In this document: positions 16,114 to 24,526 of the stretch, piece after piece
Position numbering within the stretch: the first letter of the stretch is position 1
Layout: each line of letters begins with the position of its first letter
Assembly: GCF_018129405.1 (NCBI RefSeq)
Contig: NZ_JAFCLP010000002.1
Coordinates: forward strand, 186,001-250,000
Source of the DNA: Bradyrhizobium iriomotense
Lineage (GTDB): Bacteria; Pseudomonadota; Alphaproteobacteria; Rhizobiales; Xanthobacteraceae
Direction of reading: 5' to 3'
Length of the DNA: 64,000 nt
Notes under the pieces: generated by a model
Seen by the model: the letters and a program-made list of their open reading frames with translations, nothing else
The model's database searches: none
Told to the model about the DNA's origin: nothing
Translations under genes and position numbers: made by a program

Positions 16114-17271
16114 ATGTCCGTCCCTTCGCGTGGCGGGATACGACAGACCGCCGCCCGCCTGACCGGACTTCTGGTCCTGGGCTTAAGTCTGGCGCTCGGC
16201 GCCTGCACCTCCCTGCCCCGCACGCCCTACACGGCCGCTGAAGCCCAAACCTCGCGCGTGCTGGATATCGACGGCCTCAGGCGCTACGCCGACGAGCCGG
16301 TGACGAAATTCAGCTTCGACAAGGACGCCAGCACCGCGACGAAATCCTATCTGGCGCTCTCCGGCGGCGGCGCCGATGGCGCCTACGGCGTCGGCGTGCT
16401 CAACGGCTGGTCCGCGGCCAGAACCCGTCCCACCTTCACGGTCGTCTCGGGTGTCAGCACCGGCGGCCTGATCGCGCCGTTTGCATTTCTCGGCTCCCAA
16501 TATGACGACACGCTGAAGGAGGTCTACACCAGCGGCATCGCGGAAACCCTCTTGAACGATCCCAGCATCATGCGCGTGCTGTTCGGCTCCGGCCTGTTCG
16601 GCAACACGCGCCTGCGCGAACTCGTCGCCCGCTATGTCGGGCCGGAGATCATGGCGCAGGTCGCGCGCGAGAACGCCAGGGGCCGCAGGCTGCTGATCGT
16701 GACGACCGATCTCGACACCCAGCGGACCGCGATCTGGGACATGGGCAAGATCGCGGCTGTCGGCACGCCCGAGGCGCTCAAGCTGTTTCGCGACGTGATG
16801 GCGGCTTCCGCCAGCATTCCTCTGGTGTTTCCGCCCATCATGATCGATGCCGAAGGCCAGGGCCGCCGGTTTCAGGAGATGCATGTCGACGGCGGCGTGA
16901 CGGCACCGGTGCTGACGCTGCCGGAAGCCCTGCTGTTCCAGGGTAGCCGCCTGCCGGGCACTGCGAAGATGGACATCTACATCCTCGTCAACAAGAAGAT
17001 CGAGCGCAACTTCGAGCTCGTGTCCAACAGCACGATCGACGTCGCCTCGCGCAGCCTGTCGGCGATCACGCAGTCGCAGACCCGTTCGATCATCTTCTCG
17101 ACCTACGATTTCGCCAAGCGCAACCGCCTCGGCTTCCATCTCTCCTATATCGCGCGCGACTATCCCGCCCCGCCTTCGGAAGGGTTTGACACCGGCTATA
17201 TGCGGGCGCTCTATCAGTACGGATATGAGAAGGCCGCGTCGGGCGAGGCTTGGACTTCGACGCTGCCGTGA
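16114..17271 (+). CDS. Patatin-like phospholipase lipoprotein
   Basis: A 385-residue protein with a lipoprotein signal peptide ending LALGAC (Cys about 31). The patatin domain shows the oxyanion loop GGGADGAYGVG (about 84-94), the nucleophile GVSTG (Ser about 115), and the catalytic Asp in DGGVTAPVL. It should be a membrane-anchored lipid acyl hydrolase facing the periplasm. The start is uncertain: ATG 16114 suits the signal peptide best; 16087 and TTG 16063 are in frame. A TetR-type operator overlaps its promoter, and the TetR gene follows 128 bases downstream on the same strand. Confidence 0.88.
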   Translation: MSVPSRGGIRQTAARLTGLLVLGLSLALGACTSLPRTPYTAAEAQTSRVLDIDGLRRYADEPVTKFSFDKDASTATKSYLALSGGGADGAYGVGVLNGWSAARTRPTFTVVSGVSTGGLIAPFAFLGSQYDDTLKEVYTSGIAETLLNDPSIMRVLFGSGLFGNTRLRELVARYVGPEIMAQVARENARGRRLLIVTTDLDTQRTAIWDMGKIAAVGTPEALKLFRDVMAASASIPLVFPPIMIDAEGQGRRFQEMHVDGGVTAPVLTLPEALLFQGSRLPGTAKMDIYILVNKKIERNFELVSNSTIDVASRSLSAITQSQTRSIIFSTYDFAKRNRLGFHLSYIARDYPAPPSEGFDTGYMRALYQYGYEKAASGEAWTSTLP

Positions 17272-17399
17272 CGCGGGTGACGGAACGGCGTCCTATCGAA
17301 ACGGTTGACGATACGGCCAATTCGGCCAGATTCGCGATGACGCCCCCGCTCCTGCGCGATATAGAGCGAATGACAGGCAACGCGCAGGAATCATTGGGC

Positions 17400-18158
17400 A
17401 TGGGATTGACTGCGACCAAAACAAGATCGGCAGCGCCGCGGCGCGAGGTGCCGAAATCGCGTGGCGGCCGGCCGACCAAGACCGCCGCCATCGAGCGCGA
17501 CCAGCGGCTGATCGAGGTCGCCACCCGCCTGTTCCTGGACCGCGGCTTTGACGCGACCTCGCTCGATGCGGTCGCGGAAGCGGCGCGCGTGAGCAAGCCG
17601 ACCGTCTACTCCCGCTACGGTGACAAGCGCGGCCTGTTTGCGGCCGTGCTGAGGCGCGAGATCGAACGCTGGCTCGCGCCGCTGTCGGCTGCCGCGGAAA
17701 CGCAGCTTTCCAGCGCCGCGGACATTTCGGTGGAGCAGCGACTTGTCGAGATCGGACGCGAGATGCTGACCTTCACCTGCGGGCCCGATGCCGTCGCCTT
17801 CAGCCGCATGATGACGTCGCAGGCCATCAACTTCCCCGACGTCGCCAAGCTCGGCAAGGAGGAGGGCTGGCTCAAGGCCGTCGCCACCACGGCGCGCTTC
17901 TTCGACCACCTGGTGGCGCAAGGCGCACTGGACATCGAAGACACCACCATCGCAGCCGAGGTGTTTCTCGACGTCGTCGTCGGCCACACTCACCGCATGG
18001 CGACGTTCGGAACGGCGCTCGAGATGAAGTCCGCGGAAAAGCGGATGCGCACCGCGATCAAGCTGTTCCTGGCTGGTGCGCTGGGCCCCGCCGACCGCGT
18101 CAAGGACGCCGCCAGGGACGCCGCCAAGGGCACGCCGCGGCGCCGCACCTCCCGCTGA
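17400..18158 (+). CDS. TetR/AcrR-family transcriptional regulator
   Basis: About 252 residues. The helix-turn-helix lies at roughly residues 35-85: IEVATRLFLDRGFDATSLDA, then VAEAARVSKPTVYSRYGDKR. A basic N-terminal extension precedes it and a basic tail (KDAARDAAKGTPRRRTSR) ends it. The C-terminal part is a ligand-binding helical bundle. The ATG at 17400 has AGGAA nine bases upstream; 17370 is an alternative. It lies between the patatin gene and a PepSY-like gene whose promoters share a 21-base palindrome, so it most probably represses both and itself. The ligand is unknown; a lipid is plausible given the patatin neighbour. Confidence 0.86.
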   Translation: MGLTATKTRSAAPRREVPKSRGGRPTKTAAIERDQRLIEVATRLFLDRGFDATSLDAVAEAARVSKPTVYSRYGDKRGLFAAVLRREIERWLAPLSAAAETQLSSAADISVEQRLVEIGREMLTFTCGPDAVAFSRMMTSQAINFPDVAKLGKEEGWLKAVATTARFFDHLVAQGALDIEDTTIAAEVFLDVVVGHTHRMATFGTALEMKSAEKRMRTAIKLFLAGALGPADRVKDAARDAAKGTPRRRTSR

Positions 18159-18206
18159 CAATTCCGTGAGCTTGCGATTTTCCCCAAGGGGGCCGTCGCA
18201 ACGGCA

Positions 18207-18238
18207 TTGACCGAAATAAAACGATACGGTATGGTTTA
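18207..18238 (+). promoter_or_regulatory. Promoter with TetR-type operator 2, upstream of PepSY-like gene
   Basis: TTGACC (18207-18212), 17 bases, TATGGT (18230-18235): a strong sigma-70-type promoter. The palindrome 18218-18238 lies over the spacer and -10, with core AAAACGATACGGTATGGTTT, differing at only a few positions from the copy at 15994-16014. Confidence 0.72.
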
Positions 18239-18407
18239 GTTAAGTTGGTACGGGCCGCTTTTTTCACCAGCCCCAAAAGAGGTCAGTGCCGCTTCGATCG
18301 CCGCGGCGGGTACAGCCGCCACGACGCTCCGCGGCCGGCCTTTGCCCAAGGTCGGCCGCGAATTCTTTACGATCATCCGGCACACTCGCTGGCCGAGGGT
18401 TTCGAGC

Positions 18408-19010
18408 ATGACGACAGCCAAACGATGGACCTCGCAACTGCTTGCGATCGCCTTGCCCGCGCTGCTCATCGCCGCGCCGGCACAGGCAATCGTGACCACG
18501 GGCACGCCGACCGCGCTTCACAGCGACACAGATGGTGATGCTGAAGCGGACCGCCAGGCGGTCAGCCGCGAGATCGAACGATTCCGCAGTTCCTCGATCA
18601 CGATCAGCCAGGCCATGGCGATTGCGGAAGCCCGCCATGCCGGCGCCACCACCGCCGACGTGAGTTTCGACGGCGGCTCGGGCGTGCCGGTCTACCGGGT
18701 GAAGACCCTGCACAACGACCGGATCTGGCGCCATACCATCAATGCGGCGACCGGCGAGCTCGTCGGCGGCGAGGCCGCCCTCCCCCTCGCCGAGCTCGAC
18801 AACGACGATCGCAGCAATCTCGCAGCGCTCGGCGCGATCAGGCACCGCCTTGCCGACGCCGTACGCGTCGCCGAGCGCGCAGCCTCGGGCAAGGCCATCA
18901 GCGGTGGCCTCGTGCGCGAGCGCGGCCGGCTCAGTTTCGCGATCGTCGTGATCAGCGGCGACGACCTCAAGGAGGTCATCCTGGAGCCGCCGGGCGCCCG
19001 CGCCAAATAG
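18408..19010 (+). CDS. Secreted PepSY-like protein
   Basis: A 200-residue protein with a signal peptide (QLLAIALPALLIAAPAQA). Two PepSY-like units follow: SSITISQAMAIAEARHAGAT with YRVKTLHNDRIWRHTINAATG (around 65-125), and a second region ending FAIVVISGDDLKEVILEPPG. PepSY domains are often periplasmic inhibitors or sensors. Its promoter carries the second copy of the operator shared with the patatin gene, so it is probably coregulated by the TetR protein encoded just upstream. Confidence 0.72.
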   Translation: MTTAKRWTSQLLAIALPALLIAAPAQAIVTTGTPTALHSDTDGDAEADRQAVSREIERFRSSSITISQAMAIAEARHAGATTADVSFDGGSGVPVYRVKTLHNDRIWRHTINAATGELVGGEAALPLAELDNDDRSNLAALGAIRHRLADAVRVAERAASGKAISGGLVRERGRLSFAIVVISGDDLKEVILEPPGARAK

Positions 19011-19089
19011 CGATGGCTTGTCCCCCGGCCCCAACCGGGGGGCGAAAAGCCATTGACGGGCGCAAAACTCTCCCGCATAAGTCGCCGCC

Positions 19090-19161
19090 ATGTTCACGAC
19101 CACCAAACGCACGACCAAAACCACCACGGCCCCAGGGGCCCGGGGAGGCGTGCGCGCGTAG
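19090..19161 (+). CDS. Threonine-rich leader peptide of asd attenuator
   Basis: A 23-residue open frame (ATG 19090, TAG 19159-19161). Its start reads MFTTTKRTTKTTT: eight of the first 13 residues are threonine. It lies 90 bases before asd and is followed directly by a terminator hairpin (19193-19223). This is the arrangement of a ribosome-mediated attenuator: scarce charged tRNA-Thr would stall the ribosome on the Thr codons. Asd supplies the threonine, lysine and methionine branches, so threonine control makes sense. No strong ribosome site is visible before the ATG, the weakest point. Confidence 0.68.
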   Translation: MFTTTKRTTKTTTAPGARGGVRA

Positions 19162-19192
19162 GTCGTCGACTTAAACGCATCAGCTCTACCGA

Positions 19193-19223
19193 AGCCCCGC
19201 CCTCGATGGTCCGGGGCTTTTTT
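19193..19223 (+). terminator. Attenuator terminator before asd
   Basis: AGCCCCG (19193-19199) pairs with CGGGGCT (19212-19218), followed by a T run, 27 bases before the asd start. GGGGC or CGGGG at 19135-19145, near the end of the leader frame, could pair with GCCCC/CCCCG at 19194-19199 to form an antiterminator. The alternative fold is inferred. Confidence 0.75.
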
Positions 19224-19250
19224 GTTGTCTAAAACTCAATGGAGGAGAAT

Positions 19251-20276
19251 GTGAGTAACGATCCCGTCGTCGCGATTGTCGGCGTCACCGGTGCGGTGGG
19301 CGCCGAATTCATCGCCACCATGGACAAGCGTGGCTTCCGCGTCGGCAAGCTCAAGGCGCTGGCGAGCGCCCGCTCCGCCGGCAAGACGGTGTCGTTCCGC
19401 GGCCAGAACGTCGTCATCGAGGAACTGACCGAGCGCGCCTTCGAGGGCGTCGACATCGCCCTGTTCTCCGCCGGCGGCAGCATCTCGAAGAAGTATGCGC
19501 CGATCGCGGTCAAGTCGGGCGCCGTGGTGGTCGACAACTCCTCCGCCTTCCGCATGGATCCCAACGTGCCGCTGGTGATCCCCGAGATCAACGCGAACCG
19601 CATCCGCGACCACAAGGGCATCATCGCCAACCCGAACTGCGCCGCGATCACCGCGCTGGTGCCGCTGTGGCCGATCCACCAGAAGAACCGCATCAAGCGC
19701 GTCATCATCTCGACCTACCAGGCCGCGTCCGGCGCCGGGGCAGCCGCGATGGAGGAGCTCGTCGAATCCACCCGCGCCAATCTCAACGGGCAGGTCTATA
19801 CGCCCAAGGTGATGCCGCACCCCTACGCCTTCAATCTCTTCAACCACAACACCGCGGTCGACCCCGAGACCGGCTACAACGACGAAGAGACCAAGGTCAT
19901 CAAGGAGACCCGCAAGATCTTCGAGGACGAGAGCATCGCGGTCGGCGTCACCTGCGTGCGCGTGCCGGTGCTGCGCGCCCATTGCGAGGCCATCACCTTC
20001 GAATGCGAGAAGCCCATCACCGAGGACCAGGTCCGCGCCATCATGGCGCAGGCCCCCGGCGTGAAGGTCGTCGACGACCGCGTGAAGAACTACTTCCCGA
20101 TGCCGATCGACGCCTCGGGCCAGGACGACGTCCTGGTCGGCCGCATCCGCAAGGACCTCAGCGATCCCTCCGGGCATTCGATCTCGATGTTCGTGGCGGC
20201 GGATCAGCTGCTCAAGGGCGCGGCGCTGAATGCGGTGCAGATCGCGGAGCTCTTGCCGCAGCGGGTGATGGCGTAA
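19251..20276 (+). CDS. asd: Aspartate-semialdehyde dehydrogenase
   Basis: A 341-residue enzyme reducing aspartyl phosphate to aspartate semialdehyde, the branch point for Lys, Thr, Met and, through diaminopimelate, the cell wall. N-terminal NADP-binding loop VVAIVGVTGAVGAEF; active-site Cys in NPNCAAI; STYQAASGAG; and VRVPVLRAHCEAI with the catalytic His. The start is GTG 19251, because GGAGGA lies immediately upstream; an in-frame ATG 19239 overlaps that ribosome site. Transcription is probably controlled by the threonine-rich leader and terminator just upstream. Confidence 0.92.
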   Translation: MSNDPVVAIVGVTGAVGAEFIATMDKRGFRVGKLKALASARSAGKTVSFRGQNVVIEELTERAFEGVDIALFSAGGSISKKYAPIAVKSGAVVVDNSSAFRMDPNVPLVIPEINANRIRDHKGIIANPNCAAITALVPLWPIHQKNRIKRVIISTYQAASGAGAAAMEELVESTRANLNGQVYTPKVMPHPYAFNLFNHNTAVDPETGYNDEETKVIKETRKIFEDESIAVGVTCVRVPVLRAHCEAITFECEKPITEDQVRAIMAQAPGVKVVDDRVKNYFPMPIDASGQDDVLVGRIRKDLSDPSGHSISMFVAADQLLKGAALNAVQIAELLPQRVMA

Positions 20277-20287
20277 CAGAAGGTGCC

Positions 20288-20384
20288 GTAGGGTGGGCAA
20301 AGGCGCGCAAGCGCCGTGCCCACCGCTCCTGCCACACATTCAAGAAAATGGCGGGCACATTTCGCTGTGCTCGCCCTACGACGG
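20288..20384. repeat. REP-like palindromic repeat (GTAGGGTGGGC family)
   Basis: GTAGGGTGGGCAAAGGCGC pairs internally with GCGCCGTGCCCAC as a strong hairpin, and the far end (GCTCGCCCTACG) mirrors the beginning. It follows asd and precedes the vapC remnant. Confidence 0.65.
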
Positions 20385-20396
20385 CTAACCGCGCGG

Positions 20397-20776
20397 TCAG
20401 ACCAACGCCGCGACGATATCCGTCTTGGCAAAATCGATTCCTTTGAAGAGGAGCGGTTGCGAACGCATTTTGGCGAGAGCGTAGACCGCACAATCGACGA
20501 TGTTGAGTTGTGCCGGATGTCCCCCGCCCTTGCCAAACCGCTGAAATTGGCCATGTCGGCGTCGAAGGGCACGACGACAATCCCGGCGGTCTCCAGCAAT
20601 TCGTCGAAAAACGCCACAGCCGTCGCCCCGAAGCGAGCAGAGAGAACGATCTTGGCTTCCAGGACCGCTACTGCCGACATCGACAGACTGTCAGCATCTA
20701 GCATGGCTGTCCGATAGCGTTGCGCATCCAGCTCGTTGGTTACGGTCGCGATGATCGCAGACGTATCCAGTACCAT
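20397..20776 (-). pseudogene. vapC toxin (PIN-domain RNase), frameshifted
   Basis: The first part (MVLDTSAIIATVTNELDAQR from 20776) is a normal VapC start with the first acidic residue, and VLEAKIVLSARFG supplies the second. After VVPFDADMAN the frame is lost. The expected remainder (FQRFGKGGGHPAQLNIVDC, then AVYALAKMRSQPLLFKG and a stop at 20397) is intact in another frame. Compared with usual VapC proteins about five residues between PFD and the RFGKG motif are missing, so a small deletion of about 16 bases fits. The toxin should be inactive. Confidence 0.78.
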
Positions 20777-21018
20777 CAGGACGACGGCCCAAAACGGTCG
20801 TAGCCGATAATTTCGTCAGCAGACCGGGTATCCAGAACGGGCAGGCTAGCGGTCCGCTCAAAGAACGACGTCAGGGCGGCCCTTCTATCGGCAACCGGCG
20901 AGCCGACACGAGACAAGCGCTCCTCGATGGCACGCTCCAGCGCCGTCTCGATATCTTCCCCCGTCAGGCGGGCGAGGCGCTGGGCAAGCTCGTCGACTTT
21001 CGCGGAACGGATGTTCAT
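20776..21018 (-). CDS. VapB-like antitoxin
   Basis: An 80-residue protein: MNIRSAKVDELAQRLARLTG with an ERAIEERLSR helix is the N-terminal DNA-binding part of the VapB (Rv0623-like) group, and the C-terminal tail (SADEIIGYDRFGPSS) is the toxin-binding segment. Its stop overlaps the vapC start as in active operons. The partner toxin is frameshifted, so this antitoxin now has no working toxin in cis and may only autoregulate or neutralise a paralogous toxin. Confidence 0.82.
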   Translation of the reverse strand: MNIRSAKVDELAQRLARLTGEDIETALERAIEERLSRVGSPVADRRAALTSFFERTASLPVLDTRSADEIIGYDRFGPSS

Positions 21019-21074
21019 GACCGCCTCGATCTACGCAAATGACGTCAACAGCATAACACGAAGGGGCCGCCGGG

Positions 21075-22148
21075 TCACTCCCGTGCCCGGAACAGCAGGC
21101 ACGCATCGCCATACGAATAGAACCGGTAGCCGCTCGCGATCGCGTGCGCATAGGCCTGCTTCATCGTCTCGAGTCCCGAAAACGCCGACACCAGCATGAA
21201 CAGCGTCGACTTCGGCAGGTGGAAATTCGTCATCAGGATATCGACGGCACGGAAGCGATAGCCGGGGGTGATGAAGATCGCGGTCTCAGCCGCAAACGGC
21301 TGGATCGTGCCGTCTTCGCTCGCCGCACTTTCGAGCAGACGCAATGACGTCGTGCCGACCGCGACAGTGCGGCCGCCATTCTTCCGCGCGGAGTTGAGCC
21401 GCTCGGCCACCTCGGCCGAGATCGTGCCCCACTCGGCATGCATCTTGTGGCCTTCGGTGTCGTCGGCCTTGACCGGCAGGAAGGTCCCTGCCCCGACATG
21501 CAGCGTGACCCTGACGATGCCGACGTCGCGCGCGCGTAGCGCCTGCTCCAGCTTGGGCGTGAAATGCAGGCCCGCGGTGGGAGCCGCGACCGCGCCTTCG
21601 TTCGCCGCGAACATCGTCTGGTAGTCCGCAAAATCCTGGTCGTCGGGCGTGCGCTTGGAGGCGATGTAGGGCGGCAGCGGCGGGCTGCCAAGATCGGCGA
21701 TGGCCTGGTCGAGTGCCGGGCCGTGGAACGAGAAGCCAAGCGTCACCTCGCCCTCAACGCCCTTGGCCTCGACCTCGGCGTCGAGATGGCCGAGCAGGCA
21801 GACCTTGCCTTCATTGCCGAAACGGATGCGGTCGCCGGCAACGAGCTTCTTGGCGGGCTTGACCAGCGCCTGCCAGCGCGAGCCGTCGAGGCGCTTGATC
21901 AGCGTCGCCTCGATCTTCGGCTCGGTCTCGCGGCCGATGCGGCGGCCTTTCAGTTGCGCCGCGATCACCTTGGTGTCGTTGACGACGAGCTGGTCGCCGG
22001 GCCTCAGCCATTGCGGCAGGTCGGCAATGACCTGGTCGCGAAGTGCGCCGTTCTCGACGACCAGCATCTTCGCGGAGTCGCGCGGGCTCGCCGGGCGCAA
22101 GGCGATGCGCTCGGCGGGCAGGTCGAAATCGAAGAGATCGGTGCGCAT
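21075..22148 (-). CDS. queA: tRNA preQ1(34) S-adenosylmethionine ribosyltransferase-isomerase
   Basis: A 357-residue enzyme that transfers the ribosyl part of S-adenosylmethionine to preQ1 in tRNA, giving epoxyqueuosine; it acts after Tgt. Signatures: [19 protein letters not shown] start, [54 protein letters not shown], and [19 protein letters not shown]. Length is standard. It follows the cyclophilin genes on the same strand and is part of the tgt-queA-ppi-coaD-gyrA neighbourhood, though tgt itself lies 5 kb away. Confidence 0.95.
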   Translation of the reverse strand: MRTDLFDFDLPAERIALRPASPRDSAKMLVVENGALRDQVIADLPQWLRPGDQLVVNDTKVIAAQLKGRRIGRETEPKIEATLIKRLDGSRWQALVKPAKKLVAGDRIRFGNEGKVCLLGHLDAEVEAKGVEGEVTLGFSFHGPALDQAIADLGSPPLPPYIASKRTPDDQDFADYQTMFAANEGAVAAPTAGLHFTPKLEQALRARDVGIVRVTLHVGAGTFLPVKADDTEGHKMHAEWGTISAEVAERLNSARKNGGRTVAVGTTSLRLLESAASEDGTIQPFAAETAIFITPGYRFRAVDILMTNFHLPKSTLFMLVSAFSGLETMKQAYAHAIASGYRFYSYGDACLLFRARE

Positions 22149-22161
22149 GTCTCACTAGCAC

Positions 22162-22259
22162 CGTCATTCCGGACGCCGCGGCTCAAGCGCGGCGATCCGG
22201 AATCTCGAGATTGTGGCGCGAGATTCCGGGTTCGCGCCAAGGCGCGCCCCGGAATGACG
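22162..22259. repeat. Palindromic intergenic repeat (CGTCATTCCGG family)
   Basis: Outer arms CGTCATTCCGG and CCGGAATGACG; inner GGAATCTCG and CGAGATTCC also pair. A different family from the one at 12935-13057. It fills the gap between ppiB and queA, which are on the same strand. Confidence 0.8.
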
Positions 22260-22264
22260 GGTGA

Positions 22265-22729
22265 CTATTCCTTGTCCGCGGCCATCCGCGCCTTGACGAT
22301 CTTGTCGGGGTTCTGCACCGGCTCGCCGCGTTTGATCTTGTCGACGTTCTCCATGCCCTCGGTGACCTTGCCCCACACCGTGTACTGGTTGTCGAGGAAA
22401 CGGGCGTCGTCGAAGCAGATGAAGAACTGGCTGTCGCCGGAATCGGGGCTCGCGGCGCGCGCCATCGAGGCGGTGCCGCGCACATGCGGCTCCTTGTTGA
22501 ACTCGGCCTTCAGCTTCTTGCCGGAGCCGCCGGTGCCGGTGCCGTGCGGGCAGCCGGTCTGGGCCATGAAGCCCTCGATCACGCGGTGGAACACGATGCC
22601 GTCGTAGAAGCCCTCGCGGACCAGTTCCTTGATGCGCGCGACATGGCCGGGCGCGAGGTCGGGCCGCATCTCGATGGTGACGGGGCCCTGCGTGGTCTCG
22701 AGGATCAGGGTGTTTTCGGTGACGCTCAT
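22265..22729 (-). CDS. ppiB: Peptidyl-prolyl cis-trans isomerase, cytoplasmic cyclophilin
   Basis: A 154-residue cyclophilin without signal peptide. Core motifs: FYDGIVFHRVIEGFMAQTGC with the catalytic Arg, GTGGSGKKLKAEFN, GTASMARAASPDSGDSQFFI, and LDNQYTVWGKVTEGMENV. It speeds proline isomerisation during protein folding. It overlaps the start of the upstream secreted-protein gene by four bases (ATGA), so the two are translated together; the secreted cyclophilin lies one gene further upstream. Confidence 0.93.
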   Translation of the reverse strand: MSVTENTLILETTQGPVTIEMRPDLAPGHVARIKELVREGFYDGIVFHRVIEGFMAQTGCPHGTGTGGSGKKLKAEFNKEPHVRGTASMARAASPDSGDSQFFICFDDARFLDNQYTVWGKVTEGMENVDKIKRGEPVQNPDKIVKARMAADKE

Positions 22730-23136
22730 ACTCGTCTCTCTTGCGTTGGGGGTGAAGTCTTCCGGTTACGGAACTGGATCGCGAATGGACGTCCCGCAGC
22801 AGCGCCGGCCATCGTTTCGGTAAATGGCATCGGCGTGCAGCGTTGCAACGCCTCCATCACCGCGATCCGGTATTGCAGCCGGTCATTGTCGGAGGCCTCC
22901 GCGGATTCATAGGTAATCCTCGGATGGCCCAGAATGTTTCCGGCCCGGTTAAAGCTCACGACGACGGTGATGTCGAGTGGGCGAGCCTTGGCGGGCGGCG
23001 GCGGCTTCCAGCAGGTGTGCAGATGCCGGAAGACGTCCTGGATGGTGTTGACCTGCGCGTCCTCGGCCTTCGCGCCGGAGACGCCGAGCAGTAGCACCGC
23101 GGCGGCGAGCAAAAGCCTGTTGCCGCAGCGCGCCAT
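22726..23136 (-). CDS. Secreted protein, TonB-C-like hypothetical
   Basis: A 136-residue product with a signal peptide (LLLAAAVLLLGVSGAKA). HLHTCWKPPPPAKARPLDIT and VVVSFNRAGNILGHPRITYE resemble the C-terminal domain of TonB/TolA-like proteins, in which a beta hairpin follows a Trp-Pro-rich entry. Two cysteines (HTCWK, QRCTP) may form a disulphide. It sits between a secreted and a cytoplasmic cyclophilin gene, overlapping the latter, but its function is not known. Confidence 0.65.
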   Translation of the reverse strand: MARCGNRLLLAAAVLLLGVSGAKAEDAQVNTIQDVFRHLHTCWKPPPPAKARPLDITVVVSFNRAGNILGHPRITYESAEASDNDRLQYRIAVMEALQRCTPMPFTETMAGAAAGRPFAIQFRNRKTSPPTQERRV

Positions 23137-23146
23137 CGCGTTTTTC

Positions 23147-23722
23147 CTACTTGATGTCGGAAGCGACCTGCACCTTCACCATCTTGTCGGGATCGGTGAC
23201 GGTGCCGCTGCTTGATCCGGGAGGCGCCTTCTTCAGCTTGTCGACGACGTCCATGCCCTGCACGACCTCGCCGATCACGGTGTACTGGCCATCGAGGCTG
23301 CCGCCATCCGCGAACATGATGAAGAACTGCGAGTTGGCGGTGTCGACGCTGTCGCCGCGCCGGGCCATGCCGACGATGCCGCGGGCAAAATGCACCTTGG
23401 AGAATTCCTGCTTCAGGTTCGGATATTTCGAGCCGCCGGTGCCGTTGAATTTCTCGCCGTCGCCGGTCTGCGCCATGAAGCCGTCCATGACGCGGTGGAA
23501 CGGCACGTTGTTGTAATAGCCCTCGCGCGCCAGCTGCTTGAGGCGCTCGGCGTGCTGCGGCGCCAGATCGGTCCTGAGCTTGATGACGATGCGGCCCTTG
23601 GTCGTGTCGATGACCAGGGCGTTGGCCTTGTCGAGGTTTGCCGGAAGCTGCTGCGCCACCGCCGGGACCGCGCTGACGAGCGCGGCCAAGATCGTGGCAA
23701 GAATTGCGAGACGACGGATCAT
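23147..23722 (-). CDS. ppiA: Peptidyl-prolyl cis-trans isomerase, periplasmic cyclophilin
   Basis: A 191-residue cyclophilin with signal peptide (LAILATILAALVSAVPAVAQ), so a periplasmic foldase. Motifs: YYNNVPFHRVMDGFMAQTGD, FARGIVGMARRGDSVDTANS then QFFIMFADG, and LDGQYTVIGEVVQGMDVVD. ATG 23722 is preferred over the earlier in-frame start because it gives a proper signal peptide. It lies between coaD and the TonB-like gene on the same strand and is probably cotranscribed. Confidence 0.92.
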   Translation of the reverse strand: MIRRLAILATILAALVSAVPAVAQQLPANLDKANALVIDTTKGRIVIKLRTDLAPQHAERLKQLAREGYYNNVPFHRVMDGFMAQTGDGEKFNGTGGSKYPNLKQEFSKVHFARGIVGMARRGDSVDTANSQFFIMFADGGSLDGQYTVIGEVVQGMDVVDKLKKAPPGSSSGTVTDPDKMVKVQVASDIK

Positions 23723-23759
23723 GAAAACTCCGGATCTGGTGAGATGAGAGAGCGCGCCG

Positions 23760-24257
23760 TTATCCGGCGAATTTGGCCTTGAGCAGGGTGGCAACGAGCG
23801 GCGGCACGAAGGTGGAGACATCTCCGCCCATCCCTGCGATCTGGCGCACCAAAGTGGCGGTGATCGGGCGGACCATGGGAGAGGCCGGCAGGAAGACCGT
23901 GTGCACCTCCGGCGCCATGGCCTCGTTCATGCCGGCAAGCTGCATCTCGTAGTCGAGGTCGGTGCCGTCGCGCAGGCCCCGAATCATGATGGTCGCGCCG
24001 TGCTTGCGCGCCGCGGTCACCGACAGATCGTCAAACGTCACGGCTTCGAGCACGCAGCCGGCCTGGGCCGCGATCGGACCGCAGACGTCCTCGAGCATCT
24101 GCAGGCGCTCCTCGGTCGAGAACAGCGGCTTCTTGCCGGGATGGACGCCGATCGCGACCACCAGGCGGTCGCACAGGGGAACGGCATGCCGGACCACGTC
24201 CAGATGGCCGTTGGTGATGGGGTCGAAGGAACCCGGATAGAAGGCGATGCGCGGCAT
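23760..24257 (-). CDS. coaD: Phosphopantetheine adenylyltransferase
   Basis: A 165-residue enzyme of the nucleotidyltransferase fold that makes dephospho-CoA from 4'-phosphopantetheine and ATP. Clear signatures: [20 protein letters not shown] (with the GxFDPxTxGH nucleotide motif), [37 protein letters not shown], and the C-terminal [20 protein letters not shown], which contains the ISSTxVR-type segment. The length is normal. It heads a run of reverse-strand genes (ppiA, TonB-like, ppiB, queA). Confidence 0.95.
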   Translation of the reverse strand: MPRIAFYPGSFDPITNGHLDVVRHAVPLCDRLVVAIGVHPGKKPLFSTEERLQMLEDVCGPIAAQAGCVLEAVTFDDLSVTAARKHGATIMIRGLRDGTDLDYEMQLAGMNEAMAPEVHTVFLPASPMVRPITATLVRQIAGMGGDVSTFVPPLVATLLKAKFAG

Positions 24258-24526
24258 GGCCCCCTCCTACCGCGCCCGGCCCGGCCCGGCAAGCCGGGCA
24301 GGTTCCTTGTCCGTTTCCTGCCCGTTGGCCGGAAAATGCCCGCCGGAGGTGTCGGCAACGGCCGGATTGTTTCGTCCTGGGGCCGGCGACGAAACAAAGC
24401 AGAGCGCGAACGAAACCATTTCCGGCGTCCGCGAAGACGTCCGGAAACTGGCCATGGTTACTAATCCGGCCAACGAACGACGGGCCGCGTACTGGGCGTA
24501 GGCGGCCGCATCACAGGGGACTGTCA

